Assembly (NCBI GenBank): GCA_946479895.1
Contig: CAMLHT010000017.1
Span: 1 to 24,722 of the forward strand
DNA length: 24,722 nucleotides
Reading direction: 5' to 3'
DNA from: an uncultured Gemmatimonadota bacterium
Lineage (GTDB): Bacteria; Gemmatimonadota; Gemmatimonadetes; Gemmatimonadales; Gemmatimonadaceae
Positions 6,823 to 15,584 of the stretch are shown here, one piece after another. The notes beneath the pieces are model-generated. The model searched no databases. It was not told where the DNA came from and was given only the letters and a program-made list of their open reading frames with translations. A program made the position numbers and the translations under genes. The number at the start of each line of letters is the position of its first letter. The first letter of the stretch is position 1.

Positions 6823-7662
6823 CTACTTCGCCGCCCAGCGACCGCCGATGGAGAGGACGTGCGACGCGAGGGCCGAATTGTCGAAGCCCGTGCCCGCGTT
6901 CGAGATGTGGTGAAAGCGGTATACGAGCAGCACGCCGCGTCCGTGCCGGTCGAGCAGCTGCGTTCCCGCCTCGATGGCGCCCGTGAAGTTGAATCGCGTC
7001 GAGAGCTCCGTCGGCACGCGCTGGTCGAACAGCAGGAAGCCGCCGGTCGCGCCGAGGGTGTACTGCAGCGCGTGGGCGCGCCGGAACACCATCGTCAGCC
7101 CGACGGGACTGCCACCGGCGCCGCGCGGTGAGCCGGGCGGGAACCGGCAGGCCCTCGCGAGGCTGCAGCGCGCGCCCGTCGTCACCTCGAGCGTCTCCCC
7201 CTTCTCCAGGGTGAAGACGTACGACGGCGACAGGAGCGCCATCGGAATGACGTCCACCGTATAGTCGAGCGCGACCCCCGGGCTTTCGGCGATCCGATGC
7301 CTGAAGCGGGCTGCCCACAGCATGAGGCTCATGCCGCGGACGTGGCCAAGGACGCCGAGCCGGGGCGAGCGGGACGCATAACCCGCCCAGAGCTCGATGG
7401 CATCGCGCCCGGTGCGGTCGGCGGTGGAATCGGGCGTCGCCTGCGCCGGCAGCACGGCCGGCAGGCACAGGCAGAGGGCGACGAGAAGAAGACGCGGCTT
7501 TATGGGAGGACCTGCGGCTGCGAGAGGCGGCGTGGCGGGCGGGGATGCAGAATAACCGCTGGTGGAACCCCGCGCGTCACACCGCGTTCCCTCCCCGCTC
7601 CACGCGTCAGGTTTCGGCGATGCAGCATCCCATCGCGCAGCTGATCCAGATTGGCGGATCAT
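6823..7662 (-). CDS. PagL-like outer-membrane protein (lipid A 3-O-deacylase family)
   Basis: The mature part is beta-barrel-like with alternating hydrophobic strands, and near the end reads YRFHHISNAGTG, the PagL signature around catalytic His and Ser (H252, S254 counting from 7662). PagL removes the 3-O acyl chain from lipid A in the outer membrane. The catalytic Glu, expected 12 residues after the Ser, is Ala (residue 266), so activity is doubtful. A signal peptide (LLLVALCLCLPAVLPAQA) begins around residue 57, but no ATG, GTG or TTG lies just before it. The first ATG in frame is at 7662, which gives an unlikely 53-residue leader and a 56-nt overlap with the upstream gene. An ATA codon at 7503-7501 sits exactly where a start would be expected. 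The stop is 1 nt from the convergent TPM gene. Confidence 0.7.
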   Translation of the reverse strand: MIRQSGSAARWDAASPKPDAWSGEGTRCDARGSTSGYSASPPATPPLAAAGPPIKPRLLLVALCLCLPAVLPAQATPDSTADRTGRDAIELWAGYASRSPRLGVLGHVRGMSLMLWAARFRHRIAESPGVALDYTVDVIPMALLSPSYVFTLEKGETLEVTTGARCSLARACRFPPGSPRGAGGSPVGLTMVFRRAHALQYTLGATGGFLLFDQRVPTELSTRFNFTGAIEAGTQLLDRHGRGVLLVYRFHHISNAGTGFDNSALASHVLSIGGRWAAK

Positions 7663-8275
7663 CGGGGCCCTGGCGGCTGAACGAGACCAGGCTCACCGAC
7701 GATGCGCCGCCGGCCGCCGCCTGCGCGCAGGTCTTGAAGTCCGCGCGCGCGCCGCGAACGAACGGATGGTTGCACGGGGTGAACGGCCCGCTCGCAACCG
7801 TGCGATGCGTGACGCTCGAGCCCTGGGTGTCGAGCTCCTCGAGGATCCACGTAGCGCGGCCGTTCGTCGCCGGCTGGACGATCAGGTAGTACACGTACTG
7901 CGCGCCGCCGCGCATGTTGTAGCGCGCCTCCATCTCGATGCCGCGGTTCCGGAGACGGGCGGCGACGACCCCGTATCGCGGGAGGTTGGCCGGGGAGAGC
8001 GAATCGGCGTCGGCGACGGCGTCGGCCCGCAGCGTGACGAGGCGGCCGGCCGCGCACTCGGCCGGGCCGCGGCACTTCCGCTGCCTTTCGGCGCCCTGGC
8101 CGTAGCGCAGCGGGCGCACGAGAGCCGCGAACTGGGCGCCCGTGTACTGCGCCAGCGGCTTCGTCAGGTCGCCCGACAGCGCGCGTCGCGCCGGCTGCTC
8201 CGTGCGCGCGTGCGCCCCCATCGTCAGCAGCGACACCGCCGCGACGGTCAGTCCCTTCATTCGAGCACTCGTCAC
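7607..8275 (-). CDS. Secreted protein of unknown function
   Basis: This 222-residue protein starts with GTG at 8275, supported by GGGAG five bases upstream; an ATG five codons later (8260) is the alternative. A signal peptide (KGLTVAAVSLLTMGAHA) predicts export. The mature protein has six cysteines, in CRGPAEC, then CNHPF and KTC, and a C-terminal CAMGCC, suggesting disulphides or metal binding. A central stretch (IEMEARYNMRGGAQYVYYLIVQP) looks like antiparallel beta. I do not recognise the family. It lies 25 nt after the kinase/TPR reading frame and before the PagL-like gene on the same strand, so it probably shares their transcript. Confidence 0.7.
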   Translation of the reverse strand: MTSARMKGLTVAAVSLLTMGAHARTEQPARRALSGDLTKPLAQYTGAQFAALVRPLRYGQGAERQRKCRGPAECAAGRLVTLRADAVADADSLSPANLPRYGVVAARLRNRGIEMEARYNMRGGAQYVYYLIVQPATNGRATWILEELDTQGSSVTHRTVASGPFTPCNHPFVRGARADFKTCAQAAAGGASSVSLVSFSRQGPDDPPIWISCAMGCCIAET

Positions 8276-8300
8276 TCGCTCTCCCTGATGTGTCTGGTGA

Positions 8301-10148
8301 TCAACGTGCCAGCGCCTGCATGCGCTGGACGGCCGGCCTGAGGGCCGGGTCGGCGCTCGACCACAGCTCGACGACGCTGCGGGCCCAGCGCGCCGCGGTA
8401 GCCCTGTCGTGGCGCGCGGCCGCGAGGTCGGCGCGAAGGAGCATCGCGCGTCCGAGCGCGGCGGACTGCGCGACCTCGAGCACCGCCGTGCGGGCGCTCA
8501 GCGTCGGAAGCGCGTCCAGCACGAGGTCGAGCTGGCGCTCGGCCGCGGCCGTGTCACCCGCAGCGGCCCTCAGCCACGCTTCCTGGAGCGTGAAATCCAG
8601 CGCGAGGTCGCCGGGGCGGAATCCGGCGCGAAGCCCCGCCGCCGAGTCGAGAATCGCGCGCATGTGAACGAAATCGCCGGCGACGAACGCGCGCTGCGCG
8701 CGATCCAGTGGCGTCGTCGGCGACAGGTCCCGGTAACCGTCGGCGCGAACGCAGGGGAACGAGAGCGCGGCCGGTTGCCAGATGACGAGCTGCCGGACGG
8801 ACGTGCGCCTGTTGGGCGCGATATTGCTGTCGAGCAGCCTGTCGAAGTCCCGGCGGAGGGCGCCGAGCGAGTCGTCGCAGACGCCGGACGCCGCGCGCGC
8901 GAGGTAGCGCGAGCCGGCCGCGGCGAGCGGCGGGGCGACGCCGATGTTGGAGTAGCGGGCCGTCGTCGCCGCGGTGTGCATCGTGGCCGTCGCCTCGACA
9001 CGCCCCGTCAGGGCGGCCAGACCCGCGAGCACGTCCGCCAACTCCGCCGACGGAGTCTCCTTCGTCGCCTTGAAGATGGAATCGACGATGACGCGCGCCG
9101 CGCGGAAGTCGCCTTCCTTCATCCGGATGCGCGCCTGCGCCGCCGCGAGCCGCGCCTGCTGCGCGCGGTCGTCGGCGAGCTTTCGCGCGTTCCGCAGGGC
9201 TGCCTCGGCACCGCCGTCACCACCATCGAGCAACCCGCGGATCTCGCGGGCGAGCGCCAGGGACTCCCACGCGTCGGCGCTCTGCGGCGACGATTCCACC
9301 CACTCGCGCGCGAAGCCGAGGAGGATCTCCTGATTTCGCGCCAGGGCCTGTGGCCAGGTCGGCGAGATGGTGGTCGGCGCGACCGACTGGAACGCCGCGA
9401 GCGGGAACGGCGTGAAGGCGAGGGTATCGCCGTCGAGCGACGGATAGGCGAGCACGCTGATCCCTTCCGGCACTGCCCGTCCGCGCCGGACCGACGCCGG
9501 ACTCACGGGAAGCAGCCGCGTCATCAGCGAGAACGGCACGGCCCGGCGCGCGCCGGGCGAGAGCTCGACGACGCGGCGATAGGCGCGGCTGGCCGCCTCG
9601 TAGCTGGCGGCGAAGCGCCATCCGGAAGGGCTGCGCGCGTCCCGCACGACGGTGCTGTCGAGGGCCTGGCAGTCTCCCAGCCCGTACCATGCGAGGACGT
9701 CGAGCGTGTCGCGGTGCAGCTGCGCCGCATAGGCCGAACAGGCCGCGGCGGGGCGGCCGGCCGCGATCGCCACGAGCCCTTCGGCGAGCAGTGAGTCGCG
9801 GCCGTGGAGCTGCGACCGGTATGACTCGAGCTGGCGCGCCGCGACGCGGAAATCCTCGTTGACCGTCCGTCGCGCGAGCGCGTACGACTGGGCGAGCCAG
9901 AGCCGGGCCGCAACGCTGGATGGCTCACGCGCCACCGCCGCCGCCAGCTCCGACTGCGCGCGCGGAACGTCCCACGCGTCGATCGCCGCCCTGCCCGTCT
10001 CGAACGGCGTGTCCGATACCGGCGCCGGCGCGCCCTGAAGCGTCACCCCGCCGCGGCCACCGCCGCCTCTCAGCGTTGGCCAGAGCACGAGCGCTATGAC
10101 GGCCACCGCCGCGACGCCCACGCCCAGCTCGATCTTCCGCCGGCGCAT
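8301..10148 (-). CDS. Membrane-anchored TPR-like C-terminal half of Ser/Thr kinase gene
   Basis: This is the part of the kinase-TPR gene after the in-frame TAG at 10331-10329, counted from the first ATG that follows (10148). It begins MRRRKIELG, then a membrane helix (VAAVAVIALVLW), a Gly/Arg linker and about 570 residues of helical, alanine-rich repeats resembling TPRs (for example SELAAAVAREPSSVAARLWLAQSYAL). That is the usual extracytoplasmic sensor or scaffold half of kinases in this lineage. The 60 codons between the TAG and 10148 are open and encode the missing end of the kinase domain, including the subdomain XI-like APHHRF. If the stop is real and not read through, this half would need its own start; no ribosome-binding site is obvious at 10148. 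Confidence 0.75.
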   Translation of the reverse strand: MRRRKIELGVGVAAVAVIALVLWPTLRGGGGRGGVTLQGAPAPVSDTPFETGRAAIDAWDVPRAQSELAAAVAREPSSVAARLWLAQSYALARRTVNEDFRVAARQLESYRSQLHGRDSLLAEGLVAIAAGRPAAACSAYAAQLHRDTLDVLAWYGLGDCQALDSTVVRDARSPSGWRFAASYEAASRAYRRVVELSPGARRAVPFSLMTRLLPVSPASVRRGRAVPEGISVLAYPSLDGDTLAFTPFPLAAFQSVAPTTISPTWPQALARNQEILLGFAREWVESSPQSADAWESLALAREIRGLLDGGDGGAEAALRNARKLADDRAQQARLAAAQARIRMKEGDFRAARVIVDSIFKATKETPSAELADVLAGLAALTGRVEATATMHTAATTARYSNIGVAPPLAAAGSRYLARAASGVCDDSLGALRRDFDRLLDSNIAPNRRTSVRQLVIWQPAALSFPCVRADGYRDLSPTTPLDRAQRAFVAGDFVHMRAILDSAAGLRAGFRPGDLALDFTLQEAWLRAAAGDTAAAERQLDLVLDALPTLSARTAVLEVAQSAALGRAMLLRADLAAARHDRATAARWARSVVELWSSADPALRPAVQRMQALAR

Positions 10149-10328
10149 CGAGCGCAGCGCGCGCTTCGCCCCGGAGTCGCGGCGCGGCTTTTCGGCCTTC
10201 AGGAGCGCGGCGTCGATCGCCTCGACGAATTCATTCGCGTCGTCGAACCGGTGGTGCGGCGCGCGCGCCAGCCCGCGGTCGAGGAGGGTGTCGAAGTAGT
10301 CCGGGAGCGGCGGACCCTCCTCCCGGCT

Positions 10329-11063
10329 CTACGCCAGCAGGTAGCTGCGGCGCTCGACCAGCTCCTGCGGCGTGTTGCCGGAGAAGAGCTTCGTCCCGGC
10401 GATCATCTCGTAGAGCACGCAGCAGAGCGAGTAGATGTCGCTGCGCCCGTCGAAGCCGGTCAGGAACTGCTCGGGGCTCATGTAGCCCGGCGTGCCGACC
10501 AGCGTGCCGTGCGCCGTCACGCCCGGCTCCAGCTCCTCGAGCGGCCGCGCGATGCCGAAGTCCGCCAGGCACGCGGTGCCGTGGTAGAACATGATGTTCT
10601 CGGGCTTCACGTCGCGGTGAATGATCCCGAGCGCGTGCGCGTGCGAGAGCGCCACGCCCACCTGCCGCGCTATGGTGAGCGCTTCGGCGATGGGCAGCGC
10701 CTTCTGCACGATGAGGCGCTCCCGCAGCGACCCGCCGTCGACGAACGGCATGACGAAGTACAGCCGGCCGTCCACCATTCCCGAGTCGTACGTCGGCAGC
10801 ACGTTCGGGTGCTGCATCTTCGCCGACACGCGAATCTCGCGGAGGAAGCGATCGCCGGCGATGCGGCTGACGTCACCGTGGAGGACCTTGATCGCCACGA
10901 GGCGATCGTGCTTCAGGTCGCGCGCCTGATAGACGGTCGCCGCGGCCCCATGGCCGACTTCGCGTATGAGCTCGTACTGGTCCTTGAATGCCGTGACCAG
11001 TGACCGGGGGAGGGACGACTCGGCAACCATGCGTCGGTGACGTTTGATGGGCGCCGGCATCAT
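10329..11063 (-). pseudogene. Ser/Thr protein kinase, catalytic part cut by an in-frame TAG
   Basis: This is a 244-residue Hanks-type kinase with the glycine loop GHGAAATVY, VAIK lysine, catalytic HRDVKPEN, DFG, a TPGYMSPE activation-segment end, and DIYSLCCVLYEM. It stops at a TAG at 10331-10329, before subdomain XI. The same frame then continues without another stop to 8301, through a kinase C-terminal segment (DRGLARAPHHRF), a membrane helix and TPR-like repeats. Together the frame 11063-8301 would encode a normal 920-residue kinase-TPR protein. I therefore read the gene as interrupted by one nonsense codon or by a sequence error (CAG, AAG or GAG would restore it). Start choice is uncertain: ATG at 11063, 11060 or 11030, none with a clear Shine-Dalgarno site. 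Confidence 0.75.
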
Positions 11064-11248
11064 CGCCGGGGGAACCGTGTGAGGTTGCGCGAAGATACGG
11101 CCTGAACCGTAGGACGCCAGTGCCGCTGGTATCCGCGGCCGGTCCCGTTGTGGGTGAAGCGGGCATAGCAAGGTGGCGGCGGGCGAACGACAAGCGGGCG
11201 CGGCCATGGTGCCCGGCGATTTCGATGTCAGGCCGTTAGCGTTGAACG

Positions 11249-13315
11249 ATGCCCGAATCTCCGACCGACGCCGCGCCTTCCACCGAGCTGCTCCATGCCG
11301 CGCTCGAGAAGCTCGACGCCGGGGTGATCGTCGCCGACGCCGAGGGAAAGCTCGTCTTCGTGAACGAAGCCGCGGCGCGGATGCACGGACTCGCGCCCCT
11401 CGGTATTCAGCCCGATGCATACGCCGAGGCGTACCGCCTCTTCACGATCGAGGGAGACGAGTATCCGACGCGCGATCTCCCGCTGACGCGGGCCGTCCTG
11501 AACGGCGAGATCGTCCGCGACGCCCAGTGGCGGGTCCGCCGTCCCGACGGCACCGAGGTGGTCGCCGTCGGCAGCGCGCGCCCTGTCGTCGACGCAGCCG
11601 GCAGGCGCCTGGGCGCCGTGCTCACCGTTCGTGACGCGCAGACCGACGCCGAGCGCGAGGCGGAGCTCCGCGATCGCGACCTGCTTGCGCGGCGGCTGCG
11701 CGCGGCGTTCGAGCAGAGCCCGGTGAGCACCGTGGTGTACGACGCCGAGGGCCACCCGATCGCCGTCAACCCGGCCTTCGAGAAGCTCTGGGGCGCATCG
11801 CTCGCCGACGTCCCGCCCGGCTATTCCGTGCTGAGCGATCCGCAGCTCGAGCTCGCGGGCGTGATGCCGGAGATCCGACGGGCGTTCCAGGGACATGCCT
11901 CGAGCATCCCGCCATTGCGTTACGAGATGGCCGACACCGCCGGACGCGGCCGGGTGCTGTGGACGCAGGCGCATCTCTACCCGGTGCGCGACGCGGACGG
12001 CGCCGTCGAGCAGGTGGTGCTCACCCACGAGGACGTCACCGGGCGGCGCGAAGCGGACTTCGCCCTGTCGCGCGCCCTCGAGCGCACGCAGCAGCTCCAG
12101 ACGCTCACCGCCGCGCTGTCGCAGGCATCCACGCCGGACGACGTCGGGGGCGTCGTCGTCGCGCACGCCCAGCTGGTCATCGAGGCGCAGAACGTCATCA
12201 TCACCCGGCTCTCGCCGAGCGGGGACAACCTCGAGATCCTCAACATCGGCCCGATCGACGGGGGCGTGGTCGAGCCCTGGCAGACCTTCCCGGCCGACGC
12301 CGCGGTTCCCCTGGCCGACGTCGCCCGAACCCGGACCGCGCTCTTCATCGAGAGCCGCGAGGAGTGGGTCGCGATGTATCCCGGCCTCGCCGCGACGCTC
12401 GAGGAGACGGGCCACCGGGCGTCCATCGTCGCGCCGCTGGTCGTGGATGGCCGCGTCCTCGGCGCCATCGGCTTCGCGTTCGGCGAACCCCGGGCGTTCG
12501 ACGAGGAGACACGGGCGCTCGCGCTGACCGTCGCGCAGCAGTGCGCGCAGGCACTCGACCGGTCCCGGCTGCTCGAGGCGGAACGGCTCGCCCGCCGCGA
12601 GGCGGAGGCGGCCAATCGCGCGAAGAGCGACTTCCTCGCCATCATGAGTCACGAGCTCCGCACTCCGCTCAACGCGATCGGCGGATACGTCGAGCTGCTC
12701 GAGATGGAGGTGCGAGGCCCGCTCACCGACGCGCAGCGCAAGGACCTCGGGCGGATCCAGGCGAGCCAGCGCCACCTGCTCGGCCTCATCAACGAAGTGC
12801 TGAACTACGCGAAGCTCGAGTCGGGGAAGGTCAGCTACGACATCACCGACGTCGCGACCACCGGCGCGCTCGAGGACGCCGCGTCGCTCGTCGCCCCGCA
12901 GGCGAAGGCGAAGGGGCTCGACCTCTTCACGAGCGCCTGCCCGTCGGAGGTCACCGCGCGCTGCGACCCGGAGAAGCTCCAGCAGATCCTCGTGAACCTG
13001 CTGTCGAACGCGGTGAAGTTCACCGACCACGGGCACATCGAGCTCTCCTGCCGCGCCGACGACGATCGCGTGCGGCTTCTCGTGCGCGACACGGGGATCG
13101 GCATCGCGCGCGACCAGCTCGAGAAGGTGTTCGAGCCCTTCGTGCAGGTGCGCGCGGCGCTCACGCGCACCGCGGAAGGGACGGGGCTCGGGCTGGCCAT
13201 CAGCCGCGACCTCGCGCGGGCGATGAAGGGCGACCTGCTGGTGGAAAGCCAGGTCGGCCGCGGCAGCACCTTTACGCTCGTTCTTCCCCGGGGCGAGGAT
13301 CGGCCGGGCGCCTGA
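11249..13315 (+). CDS. PAS-PAS-GAF sensor histidine kinase
   Basis: This 688-residue cytoplasmic sensor kinase shows no membrane segment. Domain order: PAS 1 (about 14-130), PAS 2 (about 150-268), GAF (about 285-438), a coiled linker, HisKA with the phosphorylated histidine H468 in IMSHELRTPLN, and a HATPase domain with N box (QQILVNLLSNAVKF, about 578-591), G1 RDTGIGIA and G2 EGTGLGLA. The three stacked small-molecule sensor domains suggest it reads redox, light or ligand signals, but no cofactor residue can be assigned. It is divergent from the kinase gene (185-nt spacer). A single-domain response regulator lies on the opposite strand at 14242 and is the nearest candidate partner. The 3' end overlaps the convergent hydrolase gene by 44 nt. 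Confidence 0.93.
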   Translation: MPESPTDAAPSTELLHAALEKLDAGVIVADAEGKLVFVNEAAARMHGLAPLGIQPDAYAEAYRLFTIEGDEYPTRDLPLTRAVLNGEIVRDAQWRVRRPDGTEVVAVGSARPVVDAAGRRLGAVLTVRDAQTDAEREAELRDRDLLARRLRAAFEQSPVSTVVYDAEGHPIAVNPAFEKLWGASLADVPPGYSVLSDPQLELAGVMPEIRRAFQGHASSIPPLRYEMADTAGRGRVLWTQAHLYPVRDADGAVEQVVLTHEDVTGRREADFALSRALERTQQLQTLTAALSQASTPDDVGGVVVAHAQLVIEAQNVIITRLSPSGDNLEILNIGPIDGGVVEPWQTFPADAAVPLADVARTRTALFIESREEWVAMYPGLAATLEETGHRASIVAPLVVDGRVLGAIGFAFGEPRAFDEETRALALTVAQQCAQALDRSRLLEAERLARREAEAANRAKSDFLAIMSHELRTPLNAIGGYVELLEMEVRGPLTDAQRKDLGRIQASQRHLLGLINEVLNYAKLESGKVSYDITDVATTGALEDAASLVAPQAKAKGLDLFTSACPSEVTARCDPEKLQQILVNLLSNAVKFTDHGHIELSCRADDDRVRLLVRDTGIGIARDQLEKVFEPFVQVRAALTRTAEGTGLGLAISRDLARAMKGDLLVESQVGRGSTFTLVLPRGEDRPGA

Positions 13316-14222
13316 CGCCTTTCGACACCACGAAGTCCACGACGGCCTCCACGACGCCGGGATCGCGCAGCACTCTCCGGTGACCGAGCCCCGTGGTCGT
13401 GTGCAGCGAGGCGCCGGGCCAGGTGTCGGCGATTGCCGCGCCCTCGTTCCATGATGTCTCGACGTCCTCGCGATCATGGACCACCAGCACGGGCGGCGGT
13501 GTCATGCGTGACGCCATTTCCGGCACCTCGAGCTCTTCCCACCGGAATCCGAAGCGCGCCTCGGTGTAGCGGTCGAACCGATCGAGGACTTCCGCAGACA
13601 GGCCGAGCGCGGAGTGGAACATGTTCTTGTACGCGATCGGACTGGCCATCGGCGCGATGAGCACCATCGCCGGCGTGCGCCACTCGGCCGTCAACAGTGA
13701 CCATGCCGCGGCCGTGCCTCCGCCTGAGTGCGCGATCACTCCCGCGAGCTCTCCGTGCATCCGGCCGAGGCTGTGCAGCACGTCGGCGAAGTCGAAGAGT
13801 GTCGAGCGGCGCGAGCCGAGCTGACTGGGCCCCGATTCGCCGTGCGCCGGCGCGTCGAAGATGAGCACCTGGTGGCCTGCGCGCGTGAAGGGCTCGACGA
13901 AGGGCTGCATCTGCGCGCCGAAGCCTCCCCAGCCGTGCATCAGCACGACCGGCGGTCCGCTGCCCCACGCCCAGAGAGCGACGGGCCTGCCGTTCACCTC
14001 GATCGTCGACCGCTTCCCGGTCGCCATGAAGGCGCGGAGCTCGGGGCGGATCCGCGGGCGCGGCGGACGAAACCAGAGCTGCGCGGCGAGGCGCGCGGCC
14101 GCTTCCGGCGCCACCAGCGAGAGCGCGCGGAACCCGAGCCGCATTCCCGTGATCGCGGCGCCGCCGGGAGAGGCGGCCGCCGCGTCGGGCGTCAGGACGA
14201 TTTTCCGCGCGTCGAGGGCCAT
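13272..14222 (-). CDS. Alpha/beta hydrolase
   Basis: This 316-residue alpha/beta-hydrolase-fold protein has no signal peptide. The oxyanion segment is LMHGWGG (H96 to G100), the nucleophile elbow is IAHSGGG with Ser166, and the acid and base candidates are D250 or D253 (VVHDREDVE) and H281 (GLGHRRVL). The elbow is AHSGG rather than GxSxG, a variant seen in a minority of this fold. Substrate cannot be told; esterase-like activity on a small ester or lipid is a generic guess. It follows the response regulator by 19 nt and looks like the last gene of a five-gene unit. Its last 44 nt are antisense to the histidine kinase's final codons. Confidence 0.85.
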   Translation of the reverse strand: MALDARKIVLTPDAAAASPGGAAITGMRLGFRALSLVAPEAAARLAAQLWFRPPRPRIRPELRAFMATGKRSTIEVNGRPVALWAWGSGPPVVLMHGWGGFGAQMQPFVEPFTRAGHQVLIFDAPAHGESGPSQLGSRRSTLFDFADVLHSLGRMHGELAGVIAHSGGGTAAAWSLLTAEWRTPAMVLIAPMASPIAYKNMFHSALGLSAEVLDRFDRYTEARFGFRWEELEVPEMASRMTPPPVLVVHDREDVETSWNEGAAIADTWPGASLHTTTGLGHRRVLRDPGVVEAVVDFVVSKGVRRPADPRPGEERA

Positions 14223-14241
14223 GGCGGAGCCGGTGCGGTGT

Positions 14242-14613
14242 TCAGTCGTGCGCTGACTTCAGGATGGCTGCGATGCGCGCGATGAGGTCGGAGACGACGA
14301 ATGGCTTGGCGATGAAGTGGCGGTTGGGCCGCTCGAAGAATTCCTGGAACATCGGCGCTTCGTGCCCCGACATCAGCATGATCGGGACTTCCGGGCGCAG
14401 CCGGTCGATCTCCGCCGCGACGGAGGGGCCGAGCATCTCCGGCATCACGCCGTCGATGAGCGCGAGCTCGATCTCGTCGTCGCTCGTCTCGAGATAGGCG
14501 ATCGCGTCCTTCGGATTCGCCCAGTCGAGGACCGTGTAGGCCTCCCGGCTCAGCGAGCGCTTGATCAGGCCGCGGATCTGCGCGTTGTCATCGATCACCA
14601 GGACGACTGTCAT
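14242..14613 (-). CDS. Single-domain response regulator (CheY-like receiver)
   Basis: This 123-residue protein is a stand-alone receiver domain: acidic pair D8/D9, phospho-acceptor D54 in ALIDGVMPEM, switch Ser82 in LMSGHE, and K103 in AKPF. There is no output domain, so it must act by binding another protein or relaying phosphate. The ATG at 14613 begins the first beta strand directly (MTVVLVIDD); the open frame upstream has no receiver sequence. It sits between two hydrolase genes (31 and 19 nt gaps) on the minus strand. The nearest histidine kinase ends about 0.9 kb away on the other strand, so pairing is only inferred. Confidence 0.92.
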   Translation of the reverse strand: MTVVLVIDDNAQIRGLIKRSLSREAYTVLDWANPKDAIAYLETSDDEIELALIDGVMPEMLGPSVAAEIDRLRPEVPIMLMSGHEAPMFQEFFERPNRHFIAKPFVVSDLIARIAAILKSAHD

Positions 14614-14644
14614 CCCCGGTAATGATCCCGACTGATCCCGCCGG

Positions 14645-15574
14645 TCACAAGGGCGCCTTCCTCGCCCCCAGCGTGAACGCCAGCAGCTCGGGCATGGCAT
14701 GGAGCTGGTCGACGTGGTCCGGCGCGGAATTTCCGGCATATCCCAGCAGGCTGAACCTGCCGGCCCGCGCCTCGCTGAGCTGCTGCATGCCGCGCGGCCC
14801 CCAGCGGAGTACCGGGACGCGCCGCAACCCGATCGCGGCCAGCAGCCAGTCCGCCGTCTCGGTCGTGCTCGCGAACGTCCCCGGAAAGATCTCCGAGTGC
14901 GTGACCACGAATCGCTTCTCGCCACGCACCGCCGCCCTCGCGAACCCGGCGAAGGCCGCGAGGTTGGCAGTGTCGAGGCTGGCTCCGGTCGCGAGCAGGC
15001 CGCCCTCCGGCACGTAGGACGTGTGCATGCCGTCGAGCAGCAGCACCGCGTCCACGCGCGCGAAGTGCCGCGGCTCGCGCAGGATCGCGCGGACGGCCCC
15101 GTGACCCGCGGAGTATCCGACGAGCACCACGCGAGCGATGCGGGTCGGCTGGCCTCTCGCCGCGTCGACCTCGCGCCCGATCGCGGCGAGCAGCGTGTCG
15201 AACGCGGTCGGGTCGGTAAAGGCGCGGTGATACGCGCCCGAGCCCGCGCCCAGGTTCACCACCGCCGCGACCGTCGGGCGCGGCAGCGCGGCGACCGCCT
15301 GCGCCGGGATCCATCCCGCCCCGTGAAAATGAATGACGACGTCGACCTCGGAGCCCTTCACCCGTTGCGGCACGAAGACCTCCACCGGCCGGCCCGCTGG
15401 ACCATCGAACGTCCGGCTGGCTCCCGCGAACGGCCGCTGGGTCAGCCGCGCGTGCGCGCGCGTCGACTCGGACATCGGCGACGGGTTCTGCGACGCGGCC
15501 GGAGGCGGCGCCACCTGCGCCGACGCCGTGGCGGCTAGCGCGCAGGCAAGAAGGGTCCAGCGTCCCACCGTCAC
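14645..15574 (-). CDS. Secreted alpha/beta hydrolase
   Basis: This 309-residue protein has a signal peptide (TLLACALAATASAQ) and an alpha/beta-hydrolase core. The oxyanion strand is VVIHFHGAGW (80-88), the nucleophile elbow is VGYSAGHG with Ser155, the acid is probably D181 (LLLDGMH), and the base is H287 or H292 in the PDHVDQLHAMPEL segment. It would act outside the cytoplasm, possibly as an esterase or peptidase; nothing visible fixes the substrate. The start is GTG at 15574, 10 nt after the stop of the lipoprotein gene. A short inverted repeat (CCGGAA/TTCCGG, 15574-15594) spans the junction. It is followed by the response regulator after 31 nt. Confidence 0.85.
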   Translation of the reverse strand: MTVGRWTLLACALAATASAQVAPPPAASQNPSPMSESTRAHARLTQRPFAGASRTFDGPAGRPVEVFVPQRVKGSEVDVVIHFHGAGWIPAQAVAALPRPTVAAVVNLGAGSGAYHRAFTDPTAFDTLLAAIGREVDAARGQPTRIARVVLVGYSAGHGAVRAILREPRHFARVDAVLLLDGMHTSYVPEGGLLATGASLDTANLAAFAGFARAAVRGEKRFVVTHSEIFPGTFASTTETADWLLAAIGLRRVPVLRWGPRGMQQLSEARAGRFSLLGYAGNSAPDHVDQLHAMPELLAFTLGARKAPL

Positions 15575-15584
15575 CGGAATCGGC

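Noticed and set aside
8409..9794. 461-codon plus-strand open frame
   Set aside because: It mirrors the TPR-like half of the kinase gene, whose membrane helix and helical repeats are convincing on the minus strand.
11064..11248. Divergent spacer between the Ser/Thr kinase and the histidine kinase
   Set aside because: It must hold two promoters, but no -35/-10 pair stood out enough to list.
11228..13477. 749-codon minus-strand open frame
   Set aside because: It is antisense to the histidine kinase, whose motifs are complete on the plus strand; no recognisable protein on the minus.
14624..14640. Short direct repeat GATCCCG, twice, before the response regulator
   Set aside because: Seven bases with 3-nt spacing in a GC-rich gap is within chance, and it does not recur elsewhere nearby.
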